A stretch of 64,000 nt of DNA from Monomorium pharaonis. Its lineage: Eukaryota > Arthropoda > Insecta > Hymenoptera > Formicidae. The notes beneath the pieces are model-generated. The model searched no databases. It had not been told where the DNA came from and saw nothing but the letters and a program-made list of their open reading frames with translations. Both the position numbers and the translations under genes were made by a program. The stretch is from positions 23,863,184-23,927,183 of the forward strand of contig NC_050474.1 of the NCBI RefSeq assembly GCF_013373865.1, given 5' to 3'. Below are positions 25,319-38,436 of the stretch, piece by piece; position 1 is the stretch's first letter, and each line of letters begins with the position of its first letter.

Positions 25319-26600
25319 AAAAATATTTAAAACCAGATGCATCTATAAATAGCACTGGTAAAATTTATATTATTATTTATATAATATCTGAAGTATCTAT
25401 TTGATACTGGAAAATTTTGTAATATCATATAGCATCTATTGACAGCACTGGTAAAAATAATAATACCTGAAGTGTCTTTAGATGGAAAATTTTATATCAT
25501 ATAGCATCTATTGACAGCACTGGTAAAAATAATAATACCTGAAGTGTCTTTAGATGGAAAATTTTATAATATTATATAGCATCTATTGACAGCACTGGTA
25601 AAAATAATAATACCTGAAGTGTCTTTAGATGGAAAATTTTATAATATTACATAGCATCTATTGACAGTACTGGTAAAAATAATAATACCTGAAGTGTCTT
25701 TAGATGGAAAATTTTATATTATATAGCATCTATTGACAGTACTGGTAAAAATAATAATACCTGAAGTGTCTTTAGATGGAAAATTTTATATTATATAGCA
25801 TCTATTGACAGCACTGGTAAAAATAATAATACCTGAAGTGTCTTTAGATGGAAAATTTTATAATATTACATAGCATCTATTGACAGTACTGGTAAAAATA
25901 ATAATACCTGAAGTGTCTTTAGATGGAAAATTTTATAATATTATATAGCATCTATTGACAGCACTGGTAAAAATAATAATACCTGAAGTGTCTTTAGATG
26001 GAAAATTTTATAATATCATATAGCATCTATTGACAGCACTGGTAGAAATAATAATATCTGAAGTGTCTTTAGATGGAAAATTTTATAATATCATATAGCA
26101 TCTATTGACAGCACTGGTAAAAATAATAATACCTGAAGTGTCTTTAGATGGAAAATTTTATAATACCATATAGAATCTATTTAGACAGCACTGGTAAAAA
26201 TAATAATACCTGAAGTGTCTTTAGATGGAAAATTTTATATCATATAGCATCTATTGACAGCACTGGTAAAAATAATAATACCTGAAGTGTCTTTAGATGG
26301 AAAATTTTATAATACCATATAGAATCTATTTAGACAGCACTGGTAAAAATAATAATAACTGAAGTGTCTATATAGTACTGAAAAATTTTATAATACCAAC
26401 TGCATCTATTTAGACAGCACTGAAAAAATTAATAATTCTTGAAGTGTCTATTTAGATAAAACTGGAAAACCAGCTGCATCTATTTCGACAGCACTGGTAA
26501 AATTTATATACCTGAAGTGTCTATTTAGATGGTACTGGAAAACTATATAATACCATATGCATCTATTTAGATTGTATTGGTAAAATTTATAATATTTGGA
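25319..26600. repeat. Minisatellite, period about 72-80 bp, about 16 copies
   Basis: The unit begins GCATCTATTGACAGCACTGG and continues TAAAAATAATAATACCTGAA, GTGTCTTTAGATGGAAAATT and TTATAATATCATATA. Middle copies are nearly identical; edge copies drift. The whole unit repeats without unique spacers. Its family occurs again at 17779-18260. Confidence 0.93.
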
Positions 26601-27006
26601 ACGTCTCTTTTGACGGTATTAATAAAATCACTACCGCATTGGTATGCATGTGTACATGTATTTCCAATACATGTACGTTATAAGTTTATGGTAATACAGT
26701 ACGAAATTAAAAATGTTGATAATTTACCGACGGGATTAGTTATCAACATTTTTAATTCCGTTGTGACGGCGCTGGGGTCCGGTCGAAGTTCGCTCTTTAC
26801 TTTAGCATCCCCTTAAGTTGGACGACGTTTGATTTACGTTGACTTTAATTTTTGAATAACGATTTATATACCAGAAAAGTTCGAAAGCACGTAAAATGCA
26901 TTATGCGCGAACTTGTCTTCGCGGAACTAATTTGAGGTATTCCGAGAGTTTTGGGTGAGAAAATACGTCAGAGCTTTTAACTTTTAACTACTTACGCATA
27001 CACAGA

Positions 27007-27452
27007 ATGGATTTCGCAACAAGCTTCATGGCATTTTGTTTGATATTTTCATGTATTTTATGGATTGGCGACCAATATGCGAAAATGAACCAAAAAGCAA
27101 AGCAATTTGCTGGTAAAAAAATGTATTCAATATATTATATACAGACACACACATGCACATGCGTGCGATGGTTGAAATGTTACATATCATTTTCGTAACA
27201 AATCACTGTTAGTTTCGATTAAAGTTGCATTTATTTACGGTACAAAAATACTTCCAAATTTTTATTTATCTTTCTTTCTACAGATAGTTTTAAAATATTC
27301 GAATATTTGTTATTACTTTATTTTTATTCCGTTTGTAACTTTTTCGATAGCTTTCTTGCGATTACGAAATAATTTTTTTGTGACATGTATAAAATAAAAT
27401 AAAATCCTTCATGTTTCATTTATAATTAAATTTTTTGTCTTTTACTTGGAAG

Positions 27453-27528
<76 letters not shown>

Positions 27529-28531
27529 GGTAATTTTAAGAACTGCTTTTTTAATACTTATTATATATAAACAATTAATACATTGAGAAAAAGAAATCGT
27601 TAATTTTATTAAATTTTTTACTTGATTAAATTGCACACATACACAAAGCTTTATGTATTTGAGTTAATTTAAACTATACATATATGTATAATATATATTT
27701 AAAATATATAAACTTGCATCTGAATATTAAAGTTTACAAAGTATTACAATATGTACATTTAAGCAATAAGTAATTGTAGTGATATAGTAATAAATAATTA
27801 TCTAAAAAATTGTACTAGCATTTACATCATGTAAGTATTTGACGAATAAGTATTGATTTTATAATTGATATTCTCTTTTAAGTCAAATATTAAATATTAT
27901 AAGACTCATATTACATGCAACGTTTTAAAAAGTCAATCTCCTTTTAATGACAATTTCTTTATTCAATTAAAAATTCATTTTTCTTTGAAATAACGAGGTA
28001 TTAATTATTTTCGAATTATAAGCAATTCAAAATGAAACGTTTCTTGAAATTAAGCTTTAAAAGAAAGAAAATAATAGAAATACATGTTTAATTTTTATTC
28101 TTAAATTTTAGATAAAGTGTTTATTGTAATAGAATTTAAATTTCATAAGTTTTTAATTATCCAAATGCAATAATGTTAAAAATTGGAGAGTTCTGCAAAA
28201 GTATGATAGTTCTTTCAAATAATAAAAATAATTGCAAAGTAATATAAAATTACATTCCCAACATAAAAATTATTTTTCTTTAATACCAAGTAAAAATAAC
28301 CAATTTAATAAAAATTTAGGGATACTTTAAGTGTCAGCATTTGAATTCTAATCTGTAAAAAATTTTAAGAGCCTTTTATGAATTAACATTTTCTCCTGTA
28401 AGTTAAAGTGTGTATATGAGAACCAAGAAAAGCATATACATATTATCCCTTATGTAGAAGAGGTTGTCTGCGCAAAAGGAGATCGGTGCCGTCGTTGCAT
28501 AAGCTTGTATTCAAGTTTAATATTAGCGTAA
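27007..28531 (+). CDS. Candidate two-exon micropeptide gene
   Basis: Exon 1 (27007-27112) begins MDFATSFMAFCLIFSCILWI, a hydrophobic segment like a signal peptide or single membrane helix, then GDQYAKMNQKAKQFA, and ends at GCTG|GTAAAA. A phase-matching acceptor (CCCTTATGTAG, exon from 28458) continues EEVVCAKGDRCRRCISLYSS and stops at 28529-28531, for about 60 aa in total. Both segments have a less AT-rich, coding-like make-up than their surroundings. The exon pairing rests only on phase and local composition. Another frame of the second segment is also open. No family was recognised. It would be secreted or membrane-anchored if real. Confidence 0.35.
27456..27524. repeat. (GA)n microsatellite
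   Basis: A GA run of about 68 bases. Confidence 0.95.
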
Positions 28532-29920
28532 AGATCGCCTCTCTATTGCTAAGCGGACTGTTGCATAAACGCACGTAATTCATACTTGTTACTGTAAAAT
28601 GTAACGGAGTAACGAGATCTACATATGCCATTATTTTGTATCAATGAGAGTTTTTTCGGTAGCATTTATTCATTAAATGTTACTGATTTTATTTTCATAA
28701 ATCCTTTCTTACTTTTTTGTCCCTCAAATAATTTTTTAATAGACTCTCTTTTAAATTGTGTCTTGTTATATAATATAGTTTCTATTAAATAAAAATTATT
28801 TCTATAAAGATTCTAATATCTTCTTAAATCTTAATTTGCAATAAGCTCACTATTTTTTATAATTAAATAACCTTATAAACTAGGAAAGAATATTCAGAGA
28901 GTTGGATTTTAAGTATTTAAATATGAATTATATATTCTTATATATTTTGCTATATAAGATATTAAATTGTATTTAAATACTGAAGAATGTAAATAAACGC
29001 AAGTAAAGAAGTATGTTTTCTAGTTTATTTTTTACAATTTAATTTTTATAGTCAAAATAATGTGAGTATAGCCATTTTCTGTTTGAAATACACGATTTTA
29101 ATTTATCTCTTACAAAATCTATTTGAGCGCATACACAGAAGAGAACATCTTTTTCGTTTCAAGAGATAATCTTTGTTGTGAAAAAAATATATCCGATTCT
29201 AAATTCTTAAACGAGTTTTCTCCTCCACGTTTTTGACGTTTTAAACAAATTTATTTGACTTATATAAATTATATTTATATGAGTTAATTAGTATGATATG
29301 TAATTAAAATGCGTAACACATAAGAAGGAATTACTGCGAGCATTTAGTGTGACGAAAAATGAAATGACAGTAGGTTTCAGCAGTACATTTTCGATTTGCT
29401 GTGCAAGATACATTAATGTGTCTTGAGTACTTTTACTTTCTATCCTACTCTTAAGTACAATTTCTATCAGGGTTAAATCTAACAAAAGCATTATAATTAA
29501 TAGCAAATAAGCGTCTTAATTGTCATTTGGCAATAAATTATAATAATTTTTTCTTAGTAATATATTGTACATTTATCTGTGACTTAAGGAAAGTTAATAA
29601 AGTGATAATTAAATATCTCGTGGTGGTACACACAAACTATAATAAATAATTATTACATCACAATTTTATTTACATCAACAATATTTCGATAATATATTCT
29701 TTGCATTTACATTATTTTATCCATTTTTTATTACGTACTGAATATACATAGCAGTTTTATTGCTCTATGAATTTAAAAAATTTTCCAAATATTTAAAGTT
29801 TTCTAAACCTTTTTAGACAAAATTTAAACTTTTGTACGAAGAAAACAAACTTTTCTCATTAATGACATCCTTTTATTTGTAATTACTGTTTTATAATTAT
29901 TTGACAATGCTTTTTCCCTC

Positions 29921-29988
<68 letters not shown>

Positions 29989-31020
29989 AGAAAATAGATA
30001 ACAAAGTTATATTTTCCAAACAATTCAAAGAATTATATTTAACTTGATTTTTTGATTATACACATTTTTTCGATATCTGCCCATCAGACACATGGATCTA
30101 TCTCGTGTTGAACACTATTTTTCTTATCTTAAAGTATTGAAAAAAATTTAATGTTTTTTAAAACGAGTAACAAACTTTATTCGTCGTTCGGTGTTTTAGA
30201 ATTAATTAAACAGAGATGTGAAGATTTGTCAAAACCTTTGATTTTATTTTGATCAAAAATTATATTTTAAAAAATAAATATTTAACAAAATTGTTATTTA
30301 TATAATAGAAGAAAGTCGCATGTGAGTTTCTGACACGTTTATGCGAGATATTATACATTTTCTCCAATATCACATTCAGCCATAGGATTAGTTTTTTATA
30401 GTTGAAATAATTTTGGAATCTCGAGTCTCTTCTACTATCTACTTACTTTATTTCAGAGAGGGAAGGCAGATAAACAGATTATTGTATAGTACAGTTTTAT
30501 ACGATATAGTACTTTGTCCCGGATGCCGTAGACTTGTGTAATCGAAGAGTTAATTAAGATTTAAATTTTACAATTAATTACAAAAATATGTATGCAATAA
30601 AAAATTAAAAAAATGCAATAAATGATGACATTCCGTATTATTGGGAGATAAGATTTTTTGAAATGACCGAGAACATGATGGTTAAGAGAATCGTTCAATA
30701 GTTTTACGATATCTTTTATTTTAAGAAATTAGAGAGAGGAAATTTATTTAAAAGATAAAAACTGGAATTATTATTGCGGTTCTCTCTATACTACTGAAAA
30801 AAGTTAAATCTAAATATTGTCGGAGTATCTGCGATGGTGTAAAGAGGTCAAAGTCATTGCGTTTCATTGATCAGCGGTAGGCGACGAAATGTCTATTCAA
30901 CAGGTTGTTAACTACTTAAATCTATGGTAGCCCCTTCTTGCCACTCTTGTCTGTGATGATACCGATGTGATTCTCACGTAGTCAGTGTCAACTCGACGAC
31001 GGTTCGCACTTCAACTCGCG
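28532..31020. other. AT-rich DNA upstream of the acetylcholine receptor gene
   Basis: It holds a (CT)n run (29923-29985) and no recognised exon. Bases 30830-31020 are less AT-rich and form the likely promoter and 5' UTR. An initiator-like TCAGTGT occurs at about 30982. Confidence 0.5.
29923..29985. repeat. (CT)n microsatellite
   Basis: A CT run with two TTCT interruptions. Confidence 0.93.
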
Positions 31021-34000
31021 ATGCGGCTTTCTTGTACCATTTACACGGCGATCACGCTCATTTTATTCAGCAGCATAGTGTTGTATGCCAGCGGCACAGA
31101 AAGTAAGTGGCAGCGAGTCGCATAAAACGCTTACAAATTCCACTTGAAATTGTAATGTAATATTGCGCATCATGGTGTATTTTCACGAAATGTAACCAAA
31201 ATGAAAATATGAAGTAGATTTTTACCAATTTAATATACTCTATTCACTTAGGATAGTATGTTGTCATTTAAAAGTAAATCATACAATAGGTACACTGAGA
31301 AAAAAAGATTGTTTCAATAACTAAAATTTTCAAATTAATTAAATTTCTTCAGTTTAAATATTTGTATATTTAATACTTATATAAAGATATATTTGAAATA
31401 AAAAGATTCAATTAAATATATAAATATTATATATATGAATATCACTACTACACTGAGAAAAAAATATTGTTGATTTGACAAAATTTTCCAGCTAAATTAA
31501 AATTTTGTCAGTTCAAGAATTTATGCATTTAACTTAAATGCACAAATTTCAATTCAAGTATTTATATAGTTAATTGAGATATATAAATACTTGAATAGAC
31601 AAATTTAATTTAGTTAGAAAATTTAGTCAAATTAACATTTTTTTTCTCAGTGTAGATTACCAATTTATATAGTTTATATATTATTTGGGTTTTCAATTTT
31701 TAATATCATGTTGACATATCTGTACAGCGTTGCAATCTGATCTCGTTGAAATCATATCGGCCAAATATTCTCTGTCGACATGCAGACGTTCATGCTTCCT
31801 TATTTATCAGTAGTTACAGATTGTCGTCATTTATCCACTTGTACTGTCATTCAAAGCGAATCAAGGGAATGAATAAGTCCCAGTATTTCAAAATACACAC
31901 GAGTCATTTGCATTCAATAATGTTGTACACATTTGCAAATAATAATAATAATAATAATAAATTTACAGAAAATAAACACAAAGTTACTACAATGTAAAAT
32001 AATATTAGTATTAAACAATGAGGCCATAGCATTAATGTTGTTTTTATAATGTTTTATTTGACTAGAAAAATCTTATACTAAGATGTGTAAATATACATAT
32101 ACATATATGAAGATGACAAATGTATAAAGAAAATTTATAAAAAGTAATAACACAAGGATAATAAACTAATTACTTAATTAAAATAAAATATAAATTATGA
32201 TATAAAATACAACAGAAACATAAAAAGAAAACAAAAACGAAGATATTTCAATATAATGTAATTTTATTTACTTTATGAGTTGTTTTGCAATTTAAAATTA
32301 AATAGATATACAAAAAGTGTTTTACAAATTACAAGAGAATTTATTTTTAATCTGCCGTCATTTTCTTCTATGACTGAAAATTCTGAATAGTTTTTAAGTT
32401 ATAAACGATCATAGAAGACTTTTTGCAAACTATATTTCAGAACAAAATAATTAACAATATCATCTTTTAAATTAATTTTAAATAGCTTTTAAAATTTAAT
32501 AAAACTTAAATTCAAGTTATTGCTTAATTAGATGATATCCCATCTTGGTATCTTCGTTGATAGGAAATTCGAATTAATTGCAGAATTTGTCCTTGTAATT
32601 AAAATCATTAAAGGGAAAAAAGTGTAAGGCAAAAAAATATATAAAGTGTAATTGAAAGGAGTAGACTTTGTAAATTATTATCATAAGCTTATAGTACTGC
32701 TTGTAAGGTCACCTCACCAAGCGATAAACATGGTCGAGACGCGAATCATCTCACGTAATTAACGAGATTACAGCTTCCGACATTGTCCCTCGGTGATTAA
32801 CAGGGTCCCCCATATGGAATCACACTTGGACCGATCGGCTGAAGCAAGATCTATTCGTAAAATACGACAAGTTCGCCAGGCCGACGCAATACTTTAATAC
32901 CACAGTCGTCAAATTCGACATTACTTTGCTTTATGTCGATGTGGCAAGTATGCGCGATATTAAAACCTGTAATGGACGCGATTTTCATTCTCCTGATTTT
33001 ACTTACAATAGGCTTTTTTTCCATTTTCAGGACGATTTCAAGTCTACCATCACCGTCAACGGATGGGCTAATCATGTGCGTGAAGTTTAATACTTTTATA
33101 TTATTACATCACATAATGCAATGTTTAATAATTAAGATTACAAACACGAACTTTTCCTTAAAAATTTTTAATTATTTCCTATATCATATATCTAGATGTG
33201 GATAGATGAAAAACTCAAATGGGATCCCGCAAAATACGGAAATATCAAACATATTCACGTAGGGAGCCACGAGGTATGGCAACCAGACATTCTGTTGTAT
33301 CACAGGTACATACATAATATTCTGTCTGAAATCTTAAAAGTACGTGACCTAAAATAAGTAACGAAACAAAATATATTCAATTATTAAATTCGAAATTCAA
33401 ATTATCATAAAATGTTGAAACTGTTGAAATGTCGAATCTGAAATATATTCTAAATCTAATAGTTTAATATGCACTGAAAAAAAAAATGCAATATATTCAA
33501 TAAGATATGTTATTGCGGGCTGCCAATTAAAAATATACTCAATACAATAATATATGCTATTGCAGTATCAACATTGTACTTGCATTAATAGCAAATATTA
33601 TTGTATTGAGTATTTTATGTAGTTGGCAGCCCGCAATCACATATGTTATTGGCTGTATTACATTTTTTTTCTGTGTGGAGATAGAACTGTTTGGTTTTGT
33701 TTCTTTCAGATCTTAACTTTATCTTTTTTATAAAATTGCATAAAGTTACACAATATAGATTTATATGCAATAAATTTGAACAAACAAAAGTTGTTTATTT
33801 TCTGTTTGCAGCAAATAAGTAAACTAATTTTGCTTAAATTTCTCTGACATTGGGTAATCGAATTAATTGAACAGATTGATCAGCTTCTTTTAAACTATTC
33901 AAAAAACTCATTAAACATTTCTATTTTAAATTGTCCAAATAGTTTGAACAATTATTGAACATTATTTTATATCCAATCTTTAATCTGCAATTGTGTTAAA

Positions 34001-34999
34001 TATTCGATATATATTTGTTTCTAATCAGTGGCACTGCGGGTACAGTTGAGCATTATGGTGACACGGCCTGCATCATCTTTAATAACGGTCGAGTGTTATG
34101 GGTGCCACCGGCGCAATTTGTCGGACTTTGCGAGTTAGATCTTCGTCTTTGGCCCTTTGATACTCAGATTTGCAATATGACGTTCGGCTCTTGGACATAT
34201 CATGGCGAACAAATCGATATGCGATTAAGCGAGTCCGAAAACATGGTATGAAAATATTATCTTTAATTATCGTGTGTCTTTTTATTCTATTTTATACAAG
34301 ATGTAAAAAATTGCATGTTGGGATTTTCTCGAAAATAGAAACATACTGCAAAATTCAAATATGTGTGTTTGAATCATTACTTATTTGTAAACGTTTTTTA
34401 TTTACCAAAAGGAAACTTTAATAGATATCTAATAGATGATACATAATATACAGAAAAAGAAAAAGGGAAAGAGATTATAAAATACCATTGTTTTTATAGT
34501 TTTAGTTTTAAATTAGTGAATCAAAGTGCAGTGTAAATGAGAAAAGATATTGTGGTATTCTATAATCCTCTCCTTTGTCCTATACATAAAATATAAACTT
34601 TTTTTACATTTATTAGATTATTAGATGTATTATTATATTATGTAATGATGTTAAAATATTAGCAATTGACAACAGGAACGTATGTACGTGAAAAATGCAG
34701 AGTGGAAATTAATAGATCTGACCAAATCGCGTGAAGCAGTCATCTACTCCTGTTGCCCGGAACCATACATCAATCTAAATTTCAAGATGACTTTAAAAAG
34801 GAATTCAGCGCTTTATTGTAGTATATTGCTGATGCCTGCTGCCGGTGTGTATCATTAATTATTGTTTAGATAACGCTAACCCAGTAGCGGTTATGTTTCA
34901 AACAAAGTGAAAGTGCTTTAAAGTGATCGAAATATTTGAATTATTTATTTAAAAAAATAATATTACAAATAAAGATTTCTTACAGTTTGTAAATGGAAA

Positions 35000-35045
<46 letters not shown>

Positions 35046-36834
35046 AAGTCTTTTAACAAGCCCTAATAAAATCACACAAGAATCAATAATTTAAGATATA
35101 TTTAATATTTTATTCAGAAAATATTTCGACATAAAATATGCCACAAGATATCTCAAACTACCGATTTTTTAAATTAATTTTAATTAAACACTTGTAAATG
35201 TAAAATAATTATGAAAATTTAATTGGGTATGCATTTATTATATTTCTTTTTCTTAGTTTCTTCCTTAAAATATAAATTATATACTCGTATTTCAAACATT
35301 TTTTTAAATGGACTACGTGTGTAAAATGTTAGAAATGATACATATAAACTTTTCTTATTTGTTATTTTTCACATCTTCCACAAATTTTAATTATGTTAAA
35401 TATTTTTGTTACAAAAAAAATATATAATTTATTCTGCACGCCCTAATTTGAATGTGAGAACGTGAAAAAACAAATTCATTTTTGTTTTATTTTGAAGGAA
35501 ATAATTAAAAAGTTTTTATAAGTAATAAATAAGTGGAAAAATAAAAACTTTTCCTATTTCTTTCATTTTTCTCAAAACGAAGCAAAAATGAGTGGATTTT
35601 AAAAGAATTTTTTAAAGTGTATTTCTCTCGAAAATTTGACTTTTGAATTCATAACACCTTGTATAACGTTGATTTACGTAATGATGATAATTTAATAAAT
35701 TTTACACAATGATGTAATTCAAGAATTTTGATGATGGCTTTAGTCACGGTTCCTAGTACGACTGTTCTCTAATTAAGTGACTATGGTGAGATTAGTTAAA
35801 AAACTAAACTTATCACACTCGCGTCTGAATCCAGTCTAATATTTACGATATACTTTTAGCAATAGTTTTCCTGGTTCTGGTTACGTTTTGGTTACCACCT
35901 CAAAGTGAAATGAAGATCAGCGTTGCGGCCTGTACTATATTAATCATCGCCATATTTTTGGGCTTTCTCGGCCTTAAAGTACCATTAACTGCGACTCCTC
36001 CGCTCATAGGTAGACTAATGCAAAAGTCTAATTCCTTTAAAACCTTCAATTATTTTCAATTATATTTTAAAAACAAAAGGATAAAAAAGCTGTTTGATTT
36101 AGAAAGATAAAAATATTTAATTTGTTTGAATTTTGCATATTTTGTATGTTTTCCTCATTTAATATGATTCTATTCAAAAATATACAATATAATAAAATCT
36201 GTATAATAATTTTACGCACACATACACACGCGTGCGCAATGACATAAATATTTTATCTGATTGCAAGTAATATCCCATACAACATATCTTTCAAAAAGCT
36301 TTTGAAAGCTTTCTGAAAGATACCTAGCAGAAGATATCTTTTAGATATCTTTCAGAAAGCTTTCCGAAAGATGTGTGCTATATGGGATAATATATTTACG
36401 TTGTTTTTTAAGCTAAAATTAAACAAATTTTATACTGTGGCTTATAAAAACTGCGAGATAAATTATAATTAACTTATTTCATGTTTATCTTTACAGTTTA
36501 TTTTTATAGTGGCTGCCTCTGTCTAGAGACAATATCGTTAGTATTATCAATAATGGTGATCAACATGTCAAAAAGGGTTTATTGCAAACCACTTCCAAGA
36601 AATATTAGGCTATGCTTATTAAGTTGGCCTGGAAAACTGTTAGGACTCTCCGATCTCATAAGTGTGGTAATTAAAATTTAAAAATAATTAAAGGTTATTT
36701 ATTATAAAAAATACTTATGTATAATTTATATACAACCATTTTTTAATTTATTTTAAACATTTTTGCAAAATCCTTATTTGTTAGTGTATTTTTGCCGCAT
36801 ATTTTTGAATAAATTATTTTTATATATGGATTAT

Positions 36835-36899
<65 letters not shown>

Positions 36900-37436
36900 C
36901 ACACATATAATCCATATATAAAAATAATTTATTCAAAAATATGCGGCAAAAATATATATATATATATATGTATGTATATATATGTGTGTATAGTATAATA
37001 TAAGAGATTGATAAATATCAAAACAAATAGAAAAACAATGTCAAGTAAAAATATTATAACAATAATTCTCTCTATACAATTTTATATTATTTGAATATAT
37101 TTTTTCCGATAAATTACGCAAATTAATATCAAAAATTACATGCAATATATAATTAAAAAATGTAATTTAATATTATTTTATTATCGTCGAAAATTATTTC
37201 AGATCGAATCGCGACGGCCTATGCCAAGTCAGGAGTTGCGCGGCAAACTTACAGAGGAGTCCACTACTAATTCGACATCTAACATTTCCGACGATGGAGA
37301 TCGGCAGAATATAATTTCACCAACGAAGAACACCACACAACTCGAATGGATTCTTGCGGGCACGGCTATGGATCGTATAGCTTTTGTATTGTTCTGTTTG
37401 ATTTTAGCAACAATGGCAATAGTGTGCATAGGCTAA
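31021..37436 (+). CDS. Divergent alpha-type nicotinic acetylcholine receptor subunit (alpha9-like)
   Basis: Nine exons: 31021-31102, 32804-32943, 33031-33075, 33196-33305, 34029-34245, 34676-34844, 35860-36009, 36497-36666 and 37203-37436. The sum is 1317 bases, or 438 aa. Exons 3 and 4 are 45 and 110 bases, the classic nAChR sizes. The signal peptide is in exon 1. The ligand-binding domain has HTWTDRLKQDLF, WQPDILLYH (loop A region), a 13-residue Cys-loop (CELDLRLWPFDTQIC) and the vicinal pair YSCCPEPY (loop C), which marks an alpha subunit. Exons 7-9 give TM1-TM4. The Gly-Glu-Lys before TM2 is absent (SEMKISVAAC) and TM2 lacks the usual conserved LSLTVF core. The TM3-TM4 loop is short. This divergence resembles the insect alpha9/beta2 group, from memory of honey bee. 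It acts in pentameric ligand-gated channels, but ion conduction may be altered. Intron 2 uses a GC donor. Confidence 0.92.
31451..31652. mobile_element. CACTGAG-family MITE in nAChR intron 1
   Basis: Ends CACTGAGAAAAAAA and TTTTTTTCTCAGTG, with the inner arms also inverted (ATTGTTGATTTGAC / GTCAAATTAACA). A partial copy starts at about 31290; related copies are at 63351-63505 and near 53475. Confidence 0.8.
31938..31961. repeat. (AAT)n microsatellite
   Basis: Eight AAT units. Confidence 0.9.
33472..33677. mobile_element. MITE in nAChR intron 4 (about 206 bp)
   Basis: The ends (ACTGAAAAAAAAAATGCAAT...) and the segment TATGTTATTGCGGGCTGCCAA recur inverted at the right end. Confidence 0.85.
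35004..35043. repeat. (TA)n microsatellite
   Basis: A TA run in nAChR intron 6. Confidence 0.93.
36270..36390. mobile_element. Small MITE in nAChR intron 7
   Basis: Ends TATCCCATACAACATATC and a matching inverted TATATGGGATA, with GAAAGCTTTC-type inner repeats. Confidence 0.75.
36788..36953. repeat. Near-perfect inverted repeat of about 83-bp arms in nAChR intron 8
   Basis: From ATTTTTGCCGCATATTTTTG to its exact complement at the other end. The two unique-sequence outer arms (about 50 bases) match perfectly, and the centre is alternating TA. Confidence 0.9.
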
Positions 37437-38436
37437 TTCATTACATGAAAATATTCCTAAGTTGAATATATCAACAATCTAATATATATAAATGATATAT
37501 ATAAATAAATCATAAACTGTTATTCAATATATTGATTTATTTTTGTAAATAAATATCTTTCTTGTAAAATCTACAAAGGCAAACAAAAAAATTATATATA
37601 TGTATGTATATACACACATATACATATATATAGTATTATTGGGAAGAAAATATGCAAGAACGTTTCAATCAGCATTGGAATAATTTCAGAAAGATTTATT
37701 CTTTGACTGTTATGAAGAATTTTATGAAAATGTGAATTTCCCGCATTGTAAAATGTTCAATAAATAAGCTTAAAAAATTTTTTGGCATAAATAAAATATT
37801 TAATCAAGAAAATTTTTTAATATAATTTTCAGTTTTATGTACTCAATGTGTAAATTTTTCATTTCTTTCGATAATTTATATTAAAAATAAAAAAATCTTT
37901 TAAAATTAACAAAGATTCTTAAATACACATACAAGGCTTGAATACAATGTCTTTTGACTTTTTCAATCTCTAATATAAGCTTTCATATTTTTTATATAAG
38001 TTTGTAGTATTTAACGATGTTAGATATTACAAATTACTATCAGAAATTACTGTTTGTCTTTGCTATTTGGGACATCAACTTCTACATAACATATTTCAAA
38101 AATAAATATCTAGAATATAGCAATGTATAATATTCTTATAAATAACAGCTGCCATTGTTTTAATATTATCCCGATTAATTTTTATTTATGGCAAGAATCT
38201 TTTTAGAGATATTCATTTAGGGATATTTATAACATTTTTACCAAATTACATAAAATTCAAAGAGTAAATCGTCTAGAATTAAAGTCTAGTATTGCATTGC
38301 ATGAAAATATTATATAATAACATAAATTAGCGTTGCATATGTTTGTGAACAACTCAATAAAATATTATTAATTTTCATTTTAACATTTGTGTTCTCTTTT
38401 TCCTTTTAATTATGCCGTTTATAATTCATTAATTCT
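37437..38436. other. Convergent intergenic region between nAChR and galectin
   Basis: AT-rich. It holds the 3' ends of both genes. AATAAA-type signals occur soon after the nAChR stop (for example AAATAAATATC near 37547). No exon was seen. Confidence 0.5.

Noticed and set aside
25319..26600. CRISPR-like array
   Set aside because: The whole unit of about 75 bases repeats with no unique spacers, and the genome is eukaryotic. It is a minisatellite.
29288..29506. Minus-strand frame of 72 codons resembling a receptor tail
   Set aside because: Similarity to gustatory or odorant receptors is too vague, and no neighbouring exons were found.
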